64,000 nucleotides of DNA from a virus, in the IMG/VR virus record IMGVR_UViG_3300030329_003548, positions 1 to 64,000 of that record. The stretch is one strand, 5' to 3'. The number at the start of each line of letters is the position of its first letter. Position 1 is the stretch's first letter. Below the pieces are notes generated by a model. It was not told the origin of the DNA. It searched no databases and saw nothing but the letters and a program-made list of their open reading frames with translations. A program made the translations under genes and the position numbers. Shown piece after piece: positions 15,278 to 22,730 of this stretch.

Positions 15278-15694
15278 TTATTTTTCTTCTGAAGAGAGCA
15301 AGTATCCCTTGAGAGATTCAACTAAACCTCTAAGATCTTGCGCAATTCTTGAAATCTTTTTCGTCTCACTCTTGGAGACATTGTTAAATAGGGTATCACA
15401 CTCAGCATTATTCAACTGCGACTGTAATGAGTTACCATCCAGCCCGTTTAAGAAGTTAGTAAAGTCCTCAATTTGACCAATCCACCCACCGATAGCCTGA
15501 GTCATTGCAGCATTTTGCTCTTTTTGGTAATTCACGACAGGATTATCCGCAACATCGCTAACTGCAGCTAACGTCGCGCCACTATCACTCATTTCACCTT
15601 CAACTGGCCCGGGTGGAGTTGCAGGTCCCATTTGAGCCGCAGGATCAGCCTCTTGCTCAAGTAATACATTAAACTTCTTATCATAGATGCTCAT
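15278..15694 (-). CDS. Putative internal capsid protein with targeting-like N-terminus
   Basis: A 138-aa acidic, Ala/Asn/Gln-rich protein. Its N-terminus MSIYDKKFNVLLEQEADPAA resembles T4 capsid-targeting peptides (for example MKTYQEFIAEA), with a possible prohead-protease site after LLE at residues 11-13. A Pro/Gly linker (MGPATPPGPVEGEM) follows, then a helical C-terminal half. It has its own late box 10 nt upstream, back to back with the late box of the gene at 15736. The internal-head role is inferred from the motif shared with five other late proteins here. Confidence 0.6.
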   Translation of the reverse strand: MSIYDKKFNVLLEQEADPAAQMGPATPPGPVEGEMSDSGATLAAVSDVADNPVVNYQKEQNAAMTQAIGGWIGQIEDFTNFLNGLDGNSLQSQLNNAECDTLFNNVSKSETKKISRIAQDLRGLVESLKGYLLSSEEK

Positions 15695-15704
15695 AAGCTA
15701 TAAG

Positions 15705-15711
15705 TATTTAT
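15705..15711 (-). promoter_or_regulatory. Late promoter box (GATAAATA), 10 nt before ATG at 15694
   Basis: The minus strand reads GATAAATACTTATAGCTT-ATG. It is divergent from the plus-strand box at 15723, so a 40-bp region serves both strands. Confidence 0.7.
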
Positions 15712-15722
15712 CTTTATAGCGA

Positions 15723-15729
15723 ATAAATA
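15723..15729 (+). promoter_or_regulatory. Late promoter box (GAATAAATA), 6 nt before ATG at 15736
   Basis: The sequence GAATAAATA-ATTACA-ATG predicts a leader of about one nucleotide under T4 late-promoter geometry. Confidence 0.75.
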
Positions 15730-15735
15730 ATTACA

Positions 15736-16173
15736 ATGGCGCGCAAATTTTTACTTGAAGATGTATTAGCAATGTCCGACAAATGGGCGACTGGTACGTC
15801 AGGTCGCAATGTCGGTCCAGAGCCAATGTCACTACTAGATATGCTCAAGAAAAGTGACAACCAACATCCGAACTACGTAAAGGCACCAGGTTCGATGCCT
15901 CATTCAGTACAAAATCTTGTACAGCTATTAGGTGACTTATACGTTCAATCGGCTGAAGTTAAGAAATCTCTATTATTAGCCAAAGCAAATCCCGTCTTAG
16001 ACGATAAGACAAAAGCTAAAGCTCAAATCCAAAAAATTGTCAAAAAAATTGAAACAATTCAGAAGATTATAAATTCAATAAGCATTGATATTGATGGTTT
16101 TTCAATTGAATCTGAAACTGACCAATCATATGTCAGTGATGACAATCTTCCCGTGGATAAAAGGGATAAGTAG
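15736..16173 (+). CDS. Putative internal capsid protein, 145 aa
   Basis: A Lys-rich, mainly helical protein whose first residues MARKFLLEDVLAMSD contain the F-x-L-x-E pattern shared by several late proteins of this phage; LLE followed by D fits a gp21-type cleavage site. The C-terminal half is a probable coiled coil (KTKAKAQIQKIVKKIETIQK). It is preceded by a late box 6 nt upstream. I do not recognise the family. A head-core or internal-protein role is inferred from the N-terminal motif and the late promoter. Confidence 0.6.
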   Translation: MARKFLLEDVLAMSDKWATGTSGRNVGPEPMSLLDMLKKSDNQHPNYVKAPGSMPHSVQNLVQLLGDLYVQSAEVKKSLLLAKANPVLDDKTKAKAQIQKIVKKIETIQKIINSISIDIDGFSIESETDQSYVSDDNLPVDKRDK

Positions 16174-16175
16174 GT

Positions 16176-16181
16176 TAATAT
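16176..16181 (+). promoter_or_regulatory. Possible -10 element before 16189
   Basis: TAATAT lies 7 nt before the GTG start of the membrane zinc-ribbon gene. The context (GTTAATATTA) is like that before 10433. No convincing -35 is seen. Confidence 0.25.
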
Positions 16182-16188
16182 TAGTATA

Positions 16189-16596
16189 GTGAAAGAGTTA
16201 ATTAGGCCACTAGCTATACTTATAGTTGTAAGTTCTTCTATAGCATTTTTTCTGCTACAGTTTGATATAAATTTTTGGGCTACATTTCTCGCTGCTACTG
16301 TAGCTCAATTTGTTATATGGGAAATTGTAAAGTATGTCGTTAGTGTTAGAACTGCTACTAAAGCTGCGGAGATGGAGATCCAGATCTTAGAAGAACTAGG
16401 TAAGCAAACGATCAGTATCCCGTGTGCAGCGTGTAAGAAGGTTAATTTGACACCTATCAGATTAGATATTAACAATACGTTTAAGTGTGACGAGTGTGAT
16501 AAGGAGAACGCAGTGTATATTGAGGTAGAATCAGCGCAAGTAACAAATCCATTAGGCGAAGATAGCTCTGAATCGATAAAGGTTAAGCAATGGTAG
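16189..16596 (+). CDS. Membrane-anchored zinc-ribbon protein
   Basis: A 135-aa protein with two hydrophobic segments (about residues 6-25, LAILIVVSSSIAFFLL, and 28-50, INFWATFLAATVAQFVIW). A short linker and a cytoplasmic zinc ribbon follow, with cysteine pairs CAAC and CDEC about 28 residues apart. The GTG start is chosen because the hydrophobic segment begins immediately after it. It overlaps the next gene by 7 nt. The function is unknown; a membrane-tethered nucleic-acid or protein-binding ribbon is plausible. Confidence 0.6.
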   Translation: MKELIRPLAILIVVSSSIAFFLLQFDINFWATFLAATVAQFVIWEIVKYVVSVRTATKAAEMEIQILEELGKQTISIPCAACKKVNLTPIRLDINNTFKCDECDKENAVYIEVESAQVTNPLGEDSSESIKVKQW

Positions 16597-17042
16597 AAAA
16601 CGATAAGCATTTATGGGATTCATTCGACGATAAACAACCGTCAGCGATAACACCACAGAAAGAAGTAAAGCCTAGAGTTGTCTTTAAAGAGGTTGACGAA
16701 AAGATTCTTCAATTGTGGAAGGAAAAAGATAAGAATTTATATTATCAATATAAGAAAGGTGAGTTAATTGGTCAAAAGTATACCGCCAGTGATGCTACGT
16801 ATGATATAGCTCTGCATTTATTTATAGACACTATAATACAAGGTATTAGAGATAATATTGAAGATACGGTCGATAATATCGAAAAAAAGCAGATAAAACT
16901 GAATCAATTGAAGACTGCATCGACGGTTTTAAAGGAATCCGTTTCGGTCCTCAAAAGCATGAATTTTAAGCTTGACAATAATTTAATTTTACCTATAATG
17001 CATGGGTACGTACACGAATGTGTTAAGAAAGTACTCAAGTAA
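16590..17042 (+). CDS. Hypothetical helical protein, 150 aa
   Basis: A charged, helical protein with a predicted coiled coil in the C-terminal half (IRDNIEDTVDNIEKKQIKLN). The N-terminus is disordered and acidic. It starts within the end of the membrane zinc-ribbon gene and is followed after 2 nt by the next small gene. No family recognised. Confidence 0.55.
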   Translation: MVENDKHLWDSFDDKQPSAITPQKEVKPRVVFKEVDEKILQLWKEKDKNLYYQYKKGELIGQKYTASDATYDIALHLFIDTIIQGIRDNIEDTVDNIEKKQIKLNQLKTASTVLKESVSVLKSMNFKLDNNLILPIMHGYVHECVKKVLK

Positions 17043-17044
17043 TT

Positions 17045-17335
17045 ATGAAACAACCAGATAAAATCCTAAACATTGACGTAACACAGCCGGTTGAGATCAG
17101 CAGCCAGACCGATAAACATAATATGACATTATACGAAGCCGCCCGCTGGTGCGCCCTGCTCCAAGGTTTAGACGTTATAACTAGAAAAGCTAAGCATTTA
17201 AAGATAAACCTAGATACAGACAAGTCCTGGATCAAGCCTTTAGCATTGCAGAAATTTGTCGACGAAGAGACACCAGTTGCGGTGACAGAGATTAAGGCAC
17301 AGCTGGATAAGGTAGATGAGACTACCGCAGCTTAA
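17045..17335 (+). CDS. Hypothetical protein, 96 aa
   Basis: A small soluble protein with a helix around MTLYEAARWCALLQGLDVITRKA and an acidic, Ala/Thr-rich end. It is the last gene of the short run from 16189; a sigma70-like promoter follows. Function unknown. Confidence 0.55.
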   Translation: MKQPDKILNIDVTQPVEISSQTDKHNMTLYEAARWCALLQGLDVITRKAKHLKINLDTDKSWIKPLALQKFVDEETPVAVTEIKAQLDKVDETTAA

Positions 17336-17343
17336 TTGGTAGG

Positions 17344-17371
17344 TTGACTTCCTTTTCATATGTGTTAAAAT
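17344..17371 (+). promoter_or_regulatory. Sigma70-type promoter of the ALDH/saccharopine operon
   Basis: TTGACT (17344-17349), 16-nt spacer, TAAAAT (17366-17371), then 7 nt to the ATG at 17379. The predicted transcription start falls on or just before the ATG, so the first mRNA codon would be nearly leaderless. Confidence 0.65.
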
Positions 17372-17378
17372 AATATAT

Positions 17379-17933
17379 ATGAGATTAGATCATATTGCCT
17401 ATCGAGTAAAGAATCGATATAAGACTGCTAAGTTTTTTGAAGACACACTCGGTTACACTATAGGCACTGAATTTCAAATTGAGTTTGATGATGGCTCTAA
17501 AGCTGATTGTCTAGCTCTTGTGCCACCAGAAAAACGACCAGATTCAACTCGTGATTGGACTCTAAATACTTGTTTAAGTTTTAATGAGTATGACGAAGAA
17601 GATATCACGTATCATGCACCGGCTGAGATCTTTGTCAGCGATGGTAAAATCGGATCTATTGTTGGTGATTGGGTTGCTGCTCGCGGTGGGGTGGGTGGTG
17701 TTCATCATGTGGCTTATCAGTGTGATAGTGTTGAAGATACTATGAAGAAATGGAAAGAGGAAGGGTATGCTGAATTTCTTTCTAACGAACCTCTTACTTG
17801 CCCGGGATTAAAACAAGTTTTCACAAAACCATCTGAACTTACAGGTGTAATATATGAATTAATTTCACGGGAAGGAGACGGCTTCTGTGAAGACAATGTA
17901 AAAGATTTAATGTTAAGCACACAAGAATTATGA
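17379..17933 (+). CDS. VOC-superfamily (glyoxalase/HPPD-like) metal enzyme
   Basis: A 184-aa vicinal-oxygen-chelate protein. The two halves begin LDHIAYRV (His5) and GGVHHVAYQC (His109/110), and the second ends TGVIYELI with Glu160, giving the His-His-Glu metal site used by glyoxalases, epimerases and hydroxyphenylpyruvate dioxygenases. The GVGGVHHVAY motif is closest to the HPPD-like branch by eye, but the substrate is unknown. It is the first gene behind the 17344 promoter, and its stop overlaps the aldehyde dehydrogenase start (ATGA), so the two are probably functionally linked. Confidence 0.8.
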   Translation: MRLDHIAYRVKNRYKTAKFFEDTLGYTIGTEFQIEFDDGSKADCLALVPPEKRPDSTRDWTLNTCLSFNEYDEEDITYHAPAEIFVSDGKIGSIVGDWVAARGGVGGVHHVAYQCDSVEDTMKKWKEEGYAEFLSNEPLTCPGLKQVFTKPSELTGVIYELISREGDGFCEDNVKDLMLSTQEL

Positions 17934-19471
17934 GTACAATGACAGACGAATTAGTAGAAGGCCGTAATTATGTTAACGGGGAATTTGTAGCGTGGAGAAA
18001 GGGTGTCGGGGGAGCAGATTTTGACACAGATGAATATGCTAATATCAATCCTGCTACTGGGGAGGTGTTAGGTATGTTTCCTCAATCTACTCCTGAAGAA
18101 GTGTGGGAGGCATACGATAACGCTCGGACAGCTTTCAGTTCTTGGAAGGCTAAAAGTAGATTGGAGAGAGCAGAGATTTTAAATAAGGTTGCAGATTTAA
18201 TTGTACAGCGTAGAGAGAAATTAGCGCGTATTATCTCTCTTGAAACAGGTAAAAATTACAACGAGTCAATTGCGGAAGTTAACGAGGCGCTGCACATGGC
18301 TCAGTTCGCGTTCGGGTCCGGTAGAACCCCCACTGGAGATATTGTCTCATCTGAGCTTGCAGAGAAGGATTCGTATATGATCCGTAAGCCTAAAGGCGTC
18401 ATTGCGATAGTATCTCCTTTTAATTTTCCACTAGCTATCGGACCGTTTTGGTGTGCAGCTCCAGCATTAGTCGAAGGTAATACAGTTATCATTAAACCTT
18501 CTGAAGATGCTCCTTGGTCTACTCATGCCGCAGCTCAATTATATCACGAAGCCGGTCTACCTGCCGGTGTATTGCAGGTGTTACATGGTGACGGATTGGT
18601 TGGTAATGCATTAATCCATGAAGATGTAGATCATATTTGCTTCACTGGTAGTGCAGATGTAGGTCAACACATTCGAAAGGTAGCTGCTGAGAGCTGGCAT
18701 AAAACGACCAGTTGCGAAATGGGTAGTAAGTCAGCTTGTATTGTGTTTGATGATGCTGATGTTGATATGGCTGTTGATGCAGCAATTGCTAGTGCATTTA
18801 AGTTATCAGGTCAACGTTGTGTCTCATCTGGTAGAATGATTGTTCAGCGTGGAGTATATGATGAGTTTTGTGAAAAATTTGCCGCTAAGGCTAAAGAAAT
18901 AAAGACAGGTAACCCGTTCAATGACGATGGTACACCAAATCAGAGCATGTATTATGGTCCTATTATCAATAAACAAGGATTTGATAAGATCTCCGAGTAT
19001 AACGAAGAAGTTGTTGTAGATCATGATGCTCAAATTCTAGTAGTACCTGAATATACATCTGATAATGGTGCGTATTATATTACACCAATGGTATATAAGA
19101 CAAAGTGGAGAGGTCACGAGGCACCGTACTTAAGAAATGAAGTTTTCGGTCCTCATGTAGCATTAGTTCCGTTTGATACTATTGAAGAAGGGGTGCGGAT
19201 TTATAATGATACAGAATATGGATTGGCAGTTGGCATTCTAACTAATAATTATCGTACAGCTCGTTACTGTCGAGATAATTGTGACACGGGTATGTGTTAC
19301 TGGAATGGTGGATCCATTGCAGCGGAAAGTCATTTGTCGTTTGGAGGTGTAAAGAAGAGCGGCAATGGCTTTCCGTCTGCAGCTAAAACATGGCTAGCTG
19401 TCACTCATACTATGTCTTGGACCGTTAATCACGGTGAGGATATCGCCTTTCCCCAAGGAATGTCAAAATGA
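17930..19471 (+). CDS. Aldehyde dehydrogenase, possibly aminoadipate-semialdehyde type
   Basis: Full-length NAD(P)-dependent aldehyde dehydrogenase of 513 aa. Catalytic residues are visible: Asn165 (SPFNFP), Glu263 (CEMGSKSA) and nucleophile Cys297 (SGQRCVSS). The nucleotide-binding stretch GNTVIIKPSEDAPW and the late motif NEVFGPHVALVPF are also present. The general pattern suggests the ALDH7 / L-2-aminoadipate-semialdehyde dehydrogenase branch. That subfamily call is inference, supported by the saccharopine-dehydrogenase-like gene in the same operon. Genes on both sides overlap it by 4 nt. Confidence 0.9.
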   Translation: MSTMTDELVEGRNYVNGEFVAWRKGVGGADFDTDEYANINPATGEVLGMFPQSTPEEVWEAYDNARTAFSSWKAKSRLERAEILNKVADLIVQRREKLARIISLETGKNYNESIAEVNEALHMAQFAFGSGRTPTGDIVSSELAEKDSYMIRKPKGVIAIVSPFNFPLAIGPFWCAAPALVEGNTVIIKPSEDAPWSTHAAAQLYHEAGLPAGVLQVLHGDGLVGNALIHEDVDHICFTGSADVGQHIRKVAAESWHKTTSCEMGSKSACIVFDDADVDMAVDAAIASAFKLSGQRCVSSGRMIVQRGVYDEFCEKFAAKAKEIKTGNPFNDDGTPNQSMYYGPIINKQGFDKISEYNEEVVVDHDAQILVVPEYTSDNGAYYITPMVYKTKWRGHEAPYLRNEVFGPHVALVPFDTIEEGVRIYNDTEYGLAVGILTNNYRTARYCRDNCDTGMCYWNGGSIAAESHLSFGGVKKSGNGFPSAAKTWLAVTHTMSWTVNHGEDIAFPQGMSK

Positions 19472-19815
19472 ATAAAAGAGAAGAAATAGATAAAAATTTG
19501 AAAGATAACGGGATGAGAACTCTCACTGAAATCGAAGAATATAGGGATACTGTTGGTTGGGTACCATATGGTGAATATATGGAATACATCTATAAGCATT
19601 GCCCGGGTAGACGTTTCGATGAACATAGTGTCCAGGAAAATTTTATGGACAAAGCTTTAGAACCGGATAGATTGTTGAGAGAGGCTGCTTATATAATGAG
19701 TTTAAAGCATCGACCTTGCTGTTATCATGATTCACCGTGGAACGAGAAAGAGCAATTAGAGTTTGAAGAGGTAATGTATAATAAATTTAGAGCAATTTTA
19801 AAGGAATGGGAGTAA
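19468..19815 (+). CDS. Hypothetical protein, 115 aa
   Basis: An acidic/basic mixed helical protein with two segments bearing Cys/His (KHCPGRRFDEH and KHRPCCYHDSPW) that could bind a metal, though no standard motif is formed. The start overlaps the aldehyde dehydrogenase stop (ATGA). No family recognised; it lies inside the metabolic operon. Confidence 0.55.
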   Translation: MNKREEIDKNLKDNGMRTLTEIEEYRDTVGWVPYGEYMEYIYKHCPGRRFDEHSVQENFMDKALEPDRLLREAAYIMSLKHRPCCYHDSPWNEKEQLEFEEVMYNKFRAILKEWE

Positions 19816-19818
19816 TTT

Positions 19819-19896
19819 ATGGGAAAAGGAAGAGACAAACCGAAGAGAGAGAAAAAGAAACCTAAGAAAGAAAAGCGAAAGAAGAAAGGTAACTAG
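19819..19896 (+). CDS. Lysine-rich micro-protein, 25 aa
   Basis: ATG at 19819 opens a 25-codon frame encoding almost only Lys, Arg, Glu and Pro (MGKGRDKPKREKKKPKKEK...). It follows the previous stop by 3 nt and precedes the next small ORF by 3 nt, so it fits the operon. Such tiny basic peptides may be nucleic-acid binding, but expression is unproven. Confidence 0.4.
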   Translation: MGKGRDKPKREKKKPKKEKRKKKGN

Positions 19897-19899
19897 TAT

Positions 19900-20031
19900 A
19901 TGTCTAGACGGGATATAATGGGGTATCAGAAGCCTCGCGGTAAGAAGACGCGTCAAGGGTGTAGTAATAATAGTAGAGGAAATAAAAAGTATAGAGGTCA
20001 AGGAGGTCCTAGAAAGAGGTTTAAAAAATGA
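19900..20031 (+). CDS. Arg/Lys/Gly-rich small protein, 43 aa
   Basis: A 43-aa basic protein (MSRRDIMGYQKPRGKKTRQG ... GGPRKRFKK) with RG and GG repeats, like RNA-binding tails. Its stop overlaps the ATG of the saccharopine-dehydrogenase-like gene (AATGA). The tight fit between neighbours supports it being real. Confidence 0.45.
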   Translation: MSRRDIMGYQKPRGKKTRQGCSNNSRGNKKYRGQGGPRKRFKK

Positions 20032-21122
20032 AAGCATTAATTTATGGCGTAGGTAGAATGGGGCAAGCTATCGGCTATGCCATGAATGAATTAGGGTATG
20101 ATGTTGCAGGTGTTGATGTAGATCGCACAGGTATAGATAATCTCCGGAGATTAATTAATAAAGATATATCATTTACACTATCTTCTCCAAATTTTGATTA
20201 TGTTAAGGACTATGATCCTGATATTGTTATCTCATCTCTACCATACCACCAGACAGAAGAGGTTGCCACGTGGTGTGTTGATAATGGATTACGGTATTGT
20301 GATTTAGGTGGAAGAGTTGATGTTTCAGATAATATTAATAGCTATGCAAAAAAAGCAACAGCTCCAGTATTTACTGACTTGGGATTGGCTCCAGGATGGG
20401 TTAATATTTTAGCAGAGCAAGGGTATGCGCGTGTTAGTGGTGCGACAGATGTTAGGATGATGGTTGGCGGTATACCCCTTAAGAGACCCGTTGGCCCGTT
20501 AAAGTATTTCATGACGTGGTCGTTAGATGGGTTACTAAACGAATATAGAGATGATTGTGAGATATTACGAGATGGTGAGATACAGACTGTACCAGGTTTG
20601 AGTCACTGTGAATTAGTTGACCCGGAGTGGGAAAATTGTATTACTTTAGAGGCGTTTTGTACTAGTGGTGGTGCTGCTCATACTACTCGTCGTATGAAGG
20701 ATAGAGGTGTTAAAAATTGCATTTACAAGACATTGAGATGGGTAGGTCATCACGAATTAATTGATTTCTTCATGAATAAATGTAAGATGTCTGATGATGA
20801 ATTAAAACGTATACTTGAAGCAAGCGCGGAATATGAATCAACACGAGACGACGTAGTTATCATAATGACTGAGGTTACAAACAATTCAGGTTTAACATGG
20901 AAGAGAGAATATGTAGTTGAATGTGATGAGACCTTTACCGCTATGCAGAAATGTACTGCATTTTCTATTTCTAGTGTTGCTGATTTAATGGGTAGAGGTA
21001 TATTTGATAATCGCGTACAGCAGAATAGAGGTGGTGATATTAAGTTACCTAACGTATTAAATTACTCTGATATACCGTTCGAAAAGTTTGAAAAGAATCT
21101 TAAAAAGTTATGCATTATATAG
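20028..21122 (+). CDS. Saccharopine dehydrogenase-like oxidoreductase
   Basis: A 364-aa protein with an N-terminal Rossmann fold (ALIYGVGRMGQAIGYAM, residues 3-19; acidic VDVD for ribose binding), the family segment IVISSLPYHQTEEVATWCVD, DLGGRV, TDLGLAPGWVNI and a C-terminal catalytic domain. This is the saccharopine dehydrogenase / lysine 6-dehydrogenase architecture. These enzymes form or reduce imine-linked products, including aminoadipate semialdehyde from saccharopine or lysine. Carboxynorspermidine and homospermidine synthases are relatives, so the substrate is not settled. The operon with an aldehyde dehydrogenase favours lysine/aminoadipate chemistry. Confidence 0.82.
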   Translation: MKALIYGVGRMGQAIGYAMNELGYDVAGVDVDRTGIDNLRRLINKDISFTLSSPNFDYVKDYDPDIVISSLPYHQTEEVATWCVDNGLRYCDLGGRVDVSDNINSYAKKATAPVFTDLGLAPGWVNILAEQGYARVSGATDVRMMVGGIPLKRPVGPLKYFMTWSLDGLLNEYRDDCEILRDGEIQTVPGLSHCELVDPEWENCITLEAFCTSGGAAHTTRRMKDRGVKNCIYKTLRWVGHHELIDFFMNKCKMSDDELKRILEASAEYESTRDDVVIIMTEVTNNSGLTWKREYVVECDETFTAMQKCTAFSISSVADLMGRGIFDNRVQQNRGGDIKLPNVLNYSDIPFEKFEKNLKKLCII

Positions 21123-21334
21123 TAGGTACACAATTTGTTAAATCCGGTAAACAATTAACAGTATATAATATCGCTGTCCGCCAAGAGAAACTTGTTTACA
21201 CTTTTAAGGAATCAACCGGTGACAAATTCGATATGACGTTTGAAGATACAGCGCAAGCTGACAGATATATTGCTACAGCTAGAAAAGAAGCACTTCCGGA
21301 CTACGAAGCTTATTATTCTTCTAATAAGGCTTAA
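21110..21334 (+). CDS. Hypothetical protein, 74 aa
   Basis: A small beta-type protein overlapping the saccharopine-dehydrogenase-like gene by 13 nt. No motif recognised. Its TAA stop shares the palindrome TTAA with the stop of the convergent gp14 gene, so the two genes overlap by 4 nt without a terminator. Confidence 0.55.
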   Translation: MHYIVGTQFVKSGKQLTVYNIAVRQEKLVYTFKESTGDKFDMTFEDTAQADRYIATARKEALPDYEAYYSSNKA

Positions 21335-22050
21335 TTGTAGTCTCCATATACATCATCGTCATCCCCATAAGCGCTATAATTCCATACGCTCTTAGAATCT
21401 GTATCAACATTATCTGTATATGCCTTGGTATCAGTCTGTGTGTTAGTATGACCAGATAACCTACCTGAGAAAGAGTCATCATATACTTGGTCTTGCCCCT
21501 TTTCACCTGACAGACCAGGTTCGAATGACCAGTCGTGACGCTTAGCTTGTATTAACCAAACATAATGACCCATTAGCGGGTTAATTGTACTTACTTCTTG
21601 ATCACGACGAGCTGTGATTTCGAAAAACTTACCATTACGGTCACCGGGTCTATCGTTACCAAACTCTGTCAATTGAAACACATCACCTGCTTTTGGCTCT
21701 GCACCTTGACCGAAGGTATCATAATACGCACTAACTGCTATCCATGCAGTAACATCGTCCTGACCCTCTATACCAAATTTGCTTAATATTACTGATTGCT
21801 CATTTAACTCAATCATCATAACCACTCTACTAGGATCACTATAAGTAGCAGATGGTTGTTCACCGTAGAAGGCATCGTGAGCAGAAAGAGCATATCCACT
21901 TACATAGTAGTGAACCTCTTGTCCATAAATTTTAATTTGCTCATTAAACCACAACGCGAAGTTGTCACGTTCATTATCGTTAAACGACTTGTCACCGATT
22001 CTAAACGTTCCAGGTACTGTTACTTCATCTCCGTAATATTGTCGTGGCAT
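21331..22050 (-). CDS. gp14: Neck protein, T4 gp14-like
   Basis: A 239-aa protein (T4 gp14: 256). By eye it follows gp14: an N-terminal segment with EQIKIYGQEVHYYV, then FYGEQPSATYS, LSKFGIEGQDDVTAWIAVSA, a PKAGDVFQL turn and KFFEIT, matching the T4 IQMRGVECYYV..., FGMQVQDEVTLSI, PKEGDLIYF and LFEI pattern. The C-terminus is acidic and disordered. gp14 with gp13 forms the head-tail connector neck. Its ATG overlaps the stop of the upstream 130-aa gene (TAATG), so it is translated from the same late transcript. Confidence 0.8.
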   Translation of the reverse strand: MPRQYYGDEVTVPGTFRIGDKSFNDNERDNFALWFNEQIKIYGQEVHYYVSGYALSAHDAFYGEQPSATYSDPSRVVMMIELNEQSVILSKFGIEGQDDVTAWIAVSAYYDTFGQGAEPKAGDVFQLTEFGNDRPGDRNGKFFEITARRDQEVSTINPLMGHYVWLIQAKRHDWSFEPGLSGEKGQDQVYDDSFSGRLSGHTNTQTDTKAYTDNVDTDSKSVWNYSAYGDDDDVYGDYN

Positions 22051-22442
22051 TATTTCCCTATACAGTATGAGTTTAATTTATCATCAAAATATACCGTGAT
22101 ACCTGTTGTACCTAGATCACGAGGATGGTCAGGTGTCAGATTTTTGATCTTGTATATTGTTAAGATATCTTTTAAATCTTTTCCATTAAGTACTTGCTTA
22201 CCAGATATAGAGTTTCTTAATATCTCAACCTTACGGACGAGTTCTGGATTAACTTTATCTTTATCAGGTACTAGATTCTGTCTTTGACGGGTCATACCCG
22301 TAAGACCTTTTTGAATGCGAGTATTATTGACGTCTTTTACTCTATTACCGTCCGTATCCCCGCTTTCTGCAGATGTAAACCTAAAGAAATCCTTAAAGCT
22401 AGGCATCTCGCCCCCTAGTACATCTTCACTTAAAGGTCTCAT
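22050..22442 (-). CDS. Putative capsid-associated protein, 130 aa
   Basis: The start is taken at the ATG 22442, not the TTG at 22445, because it lies 6 nt after a late box. The N-terminus MRPLSEDVLGGEMPSFKDFF carries the [LI]-x-E motif (LSE followed by D) near the start, as in other putative internal head proteins here. The rest is basic and helical with a C-terminal ITVYFDDKLNSYCIG strand. It is translationally coupled to gp14. No family recognised. Confidence 0.6.
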   Translation of the reverse strand: MRPLSEDVLGGEMPSFKDFFRFTSAESGDTDGNRVKDVNNTRIQKGLTGMTRQRQNLVPDKDKVNPELVRKVEILRNSISGKQVLNGKDLKDILTIYKIKNLTPDHPRDLGTTGITVYFDDKLNSYCIGK

Positions 22443-22448
22443 CAATAG

Positions 22449-22455
22449 TATTTAT
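22449..22455 (-). promoter_or_regulatory. Late promoter box (CATAAATA), 6 nt before ATG at 22442
   Basis: The minus strand reads CATAAATA-CTATTG-ATG. It directly follows a terminator hairpin, so it starts an independent late transcript for the 130-aa protein and gp14. Confidence 0.75.
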
Positions 22456-22456
22456 G

Positions 22457-22489
22457 TAAAAAAAGAAAACCTCACCCTAAGGTGAGGTT
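22457..22489 (-). terminator. Rho-independent terminator after holin gene
   Basis: On the minus strand a perfect 9-bp stem AACCTCACC/GGTGAGGTT with loop TTAG is followed by TTTTCTTTTTTT. It separates the lysis-gene transcript from the gp14 transcript. Confidence 0.85.
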
Positions 22490-22518
22490 ACTTTATAGAA
22501 CTGTAACGGGTTTTTTAT

Positions 22519-22707
22519 TTAGTTTTTTTTACTACCGTCTTTAGCCTTACCTACGTTAATGGCTAAGAAATCGACTACTTTGTAGAGCTTACCTACGATG
22601 GTATCGTCCTTAGGTGTTGGCGTCAGCGCGGCGATGGCGGAGGCAACAGTGACGATGCCTGTTATGATTCCGATCAGTTCATTTCTATGTTCTAATATCC
22701 AGCTCAT
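22519..22707 (-). CDS. Holin-like small membrane protein, 62 aa
   Basis: Start set at 22707, where a CTAAATA late box lies 5 nt upstream; the longer in-frame extension has no support. The protein has a charged N-terminus (MSWILEHRNE), one hydrophobic segment (LIGIITGIVTVASAIAAL, residues 11-28) and a soluble Lys-rich end (TPTPKDDTIVGKLYKVVDFL). Size and topology suit a holin or related lysis protein. It stands next to a lipoprotein and an overlapping small gene that resemble spanins. The holin role is inference from context. Confidence 0.55.
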   Translation of the reverse strand: MSWILEHRNELIGIITGIVTVASAIAALTPTPKDDTIVGKLYKVVDFLAINVGKAKDGSKKN

Positions 22708-22712
22708 GTAAG

Positions 22713-22719
22713 TATTTAG
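22713..22719 (-). promoter_or_regulatory. Late promoter box (CTAAATA), 5 nt before ATG at 22707
   Basis: The minus strand reads ACTAAATA-CTTAC-ATG. It is a one-base variant of the ATAAATA box with the same spacing and decides the start of the holin-like gene. Confidence 0.65.
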
Positions 22720-22730
22720 TCCGTGAGCTG

